A stretch of 7,160 bases of DNA from JBDHTO01 sp039808665 (lineage in GTDB: Bacteria > Pseudomonadota > Alphaproteobacteria > Paracaedibacterales > JAKBAR01), in NCBI GenBank assembly GCA_039808665.1, contig JBDHTO010000063.1, positions 1 through 7,160 on the forward strand. Direction: 5' to 3'. Position numbers and translations under genes: made by a program. Position 1 is the stretch's first letter, and every line of letters starts with the position of its first letter. This document shows positions 6,125 to 7,160 of this stretch, one piece after another. The notes under the pieces were generated by a model. It had not been told where the DNA came from, did no database searches, and was given only the letters and a program-made list of their open reading frames with translations.

Positions 6125-6451
6125 TTATTTCGCTCCTTCTGAAGGTGCTGTAGGTTGTTGAACGGGTGCAGTTGGTGCTGGTTGCTCAAGTGCGGATTTT
6201 TGAACAAGGGATCCTTCTTGACGTAGTTGGCGTCCGGAAACAATAGACATAATCAAGCAATTAACCATGAAAATTGCTGCCAGGATAGCTGTAAGGCGGG
6301 TGAGGAAGTTTGCGGCACCACGTGCTGTAAAGACGTTTCCAGAAGCTCCTCCGCTTCCAAGACCAAGTCCTGCACTGTCTGTCTTTTGAACAAGAATAAC
6401 ACCGATGAGGGCGAGTGCGATAAAGGACTGAATAACAAGTAAAACAAACAT
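6125..6451 (-). CDS. secG: Protein translocase subunit SecG
   Basis: Small inner-membrane subunit of the SecYEG channel that assists SecA-driven export. The 108-aa product has the SecG layout: membrane span 1 at about 2-21 (FVLLVIQSFIALALIGVILV), a cytoplasmic Gly-rich loop (SAGLGLGSGGASGNVFTARG, 26-45), span 2 at about 50-71, and a Pro/Ala/Gln-rich C-terminal tail (89-106) typical of alphaproteobacterial SecG. F-TARG-A-NFLT-R-T-I in the loop and start of span 2 is the conserved family segment. ATG at 6451 puts the first span at the N-terminus as expected, but no Shine-Dalgarno is visible ahead of it. It heads the secG-pyrG-kdsA-eno-ftsB run and ends 6 nt before pyrG. In related genomes tpiA commonly precedes it; here sdhA does, 85 bp away. 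Confidence 0.93.
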   Translation of the reverse strand: MFVLLVIQSFIALALIGVILVQKTDSAGLGLGSGGASGNVFTARGAANFLTRLTAILAAIFMVNCLIMSIVSGRQLRQEGSLVQKSALEQPAPTAPVQQPTAPSEGAK

Positions 6452-6536
6452 GGATGTAACAAATACTAAAAATACTATCCTATATGTACGCTATCTTGCG
6501 GCATATTTCCAGGGGGAAGTGACAATTTTGATGCCT

Positions 6537-7160
6537 TTAGTACACCCTTTTCGCCAAAGGTACGGCTTCTACATCATCCGTGAGGGGGGTTAGGACAACA
6601 GGACGTTCGTCAATGCTGACCTTGTTTTTGTGATCAAGCCTTGCCAGTGTATGGTGAAGCCATTTTTTATCGTCTCGTTCTGGGAAATCATCACGCGCGT
6701 GACCGCCACGGCTTTCTTGACGGTTGAGCGCAGACTCAAGGGTGACCCAACATTGTCCCATAAGGTTTTTAAGCTCCCATCCCTCAAGCAAATCCGTATT
6801 CCAGATGAGGGATTTGTCCTTAATACCGATGTCCTCAACTTCTTTTTGGACCTTGGAAAGTTCTTTGATCCCTTCCTTTAAGATGGAATCGTTTCGAAAA
6901 ACTCCGCAGTGTTTTTGCATGACTTTTTGCATATCAACACGCAAGCTTCCCACAGATCGATCACCCCCGCTGTGTCTTAGTTGGTCAAATTCACCCAGTG
7001 TTTTGTCCAAGGCATCGGATGCGAGGGGTTTGTGACTTGTGCCAGGTTGAATTGTTTCCGAAGCGCGTATGGCAGCAGCACGTCCAAAAACAACAAGATC
7101 CAAAAGCGAGTTTGTACCCAAACGGTTCGCACCATGAACAGAAACACAGGCAGCTTCACC
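6537..7160 (-). CDS. sdhA: Succinate dehydrogenase flavoprotein subunit, C-terminal part (cut by window edge)
   Basis: Catalytic FAD subunit of respiratory complex II, oxidising succinate to fumarate at the inner face of the cytoplasmic membrane. The window holds the last 207 residues; the frame is open to the edge, so the N-terminal two thirds, with the FAD attachment His, lies outside. GEAACVSVHGANRLGTNSLL at the edge is the conserved FAD/substrate region, and its Arg (Arg399 in E. coli SdhA) is an active-site residue. The C-terminal domain shows LLEGWELKNLM and the SdhA hallmark ESRGGHARDDFPERDD, and the protein ends PLAKRVY. The second residue in the GANRLG-TNSL segment is encoded as Leu by TTG at 7121, which is not a start codon here. 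No sdhB follows: the next gene on the strand is secG. Fumarate reductase FrdA is less likely given the strong SdhA-type C-terminus. Confidence 0.95.
   Translation of the reverse strand, partial: GEAACVSVHGANRLGTNSLLDLVVFGRAAAIRASETIQPGTSHKPLASDALDKTLGEFDQLRHSGGDRSVGSLRVDMQKVMQKHCGVFRNDSILKEGIKELSKVQKEVEDIGIKDKSLIWNTDLLEGWELKNLMGQCWVTLESALNRQESRGGHARDDFPERDDKKWLHHTLARLDHKNKVSIDERPVVLTPLTDDVEAVPLAKRVY

Noticed and set aside
6500..6536. Possible terminator after sdhA: GGCAT and ATGCC arms with an inner TTCC/GGAA pair
   Set aside because: The outer stem is only 5 bp, the loop is large and no T run follows; I cannot support it as a terminator.
6452..6536. Promoter for the secG cluster (TTGTCA as -35, TATGCC or TATAGG as -10)
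   Set aside because: No pair has acceptable 16-18 nt spacing and matching hexamers together, so the cluster may be read from sdhA or from a promoter I cannot identify.
1..7160. Mobile element, CRISPR array, tRNA/rRNA, toxin-antitoxin or defence system
   Set aside because: No transposase, integrase, direct repeat array, cloverleaf-like sequence or relevant protein motif was seen; every stretch is accounted for by core genes or short intergenic spacers.

Overview
The window looks like ordinary chromosomal DNA of an alphaproteobacterium with moderate GC (roughly mid-40s percent by eye, not computed). The main evidence is the tightly packed minus-strand run secG-pyrG-kdsA-eno-ftsB, a characteristic alphaproteobacterial housekeeping order. 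kdsA implies a Gram-negative outer membrane with Kdo-containing LPS. Assignment below class level is not secure. A Holosporales- or Rickettsiales-like lineage is possible, but that is a guess from base composition and altered synteny.

Layout, left to right: (1) 1-203, minus strand, the N-terminal 67 codons of a phosphomannomutase/phosphoglucomutase, cut by the window edge. (2) 204-290, a short intergenic stretch with a clear rho-independent terminator for the next gene. (3) 291-854, minus strand, an unrecognised exported protein of 187 aa with a signal peptide, two cysteines and a highly charged Lys/Glu tail. (4) 855-979, a divergent intergenic region with weak promoter-like elements facing both ways. 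(5) 980-1981, plus strand, a 23S rRNA pseudouridine synthase of the RluD type. (6) 1983-6451, minus strand, the compact cluster transcribed secG, pyrG, kdsA, eno, ftsB. Its genes overlap or nearly touch: a 6-nt gap, a 4-nt ATGA overlap, an 11-nt overlap and a 4-nt ATGA overlap. (7) 6452-6536, an 85-bp spacer without a convincing promoter or terminator. (8) 6537-7160, minus strand, the C-terminal third of succinate dehydrogenase flavoprotein SdhA.

The central cluster serves unrelated core processes: protein export (SecG), CTP synthesis (PyrG), Kdo synthesis for LPS (KdsA), glycolysis (Eno) and divisome assembly (FtsB). Kdo is activated with CTP to give CMP-Kdo, and the KdsA substrate phosphoenolpyruvate is the Eno product, so pyrG, kdsA and eno are metabolically adjacent. 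Overlapping starts and stops suggest a polycistronic mRNA with translational coupling.

I found no mobile element, CRISPR array, tRNA, rRNA or defence system, and no evidence of a previously undescribed system. The least explained item is the exported Lys/Glu-tailed protein at 291-854. Smaller points of interest are the metal-dependent type of KdsA, the TTG start of pyrG in the same frame as secG, the SdhA gene without an adjacent sdhB, and a rluD-ftsB convergence with only one base between stop codons.
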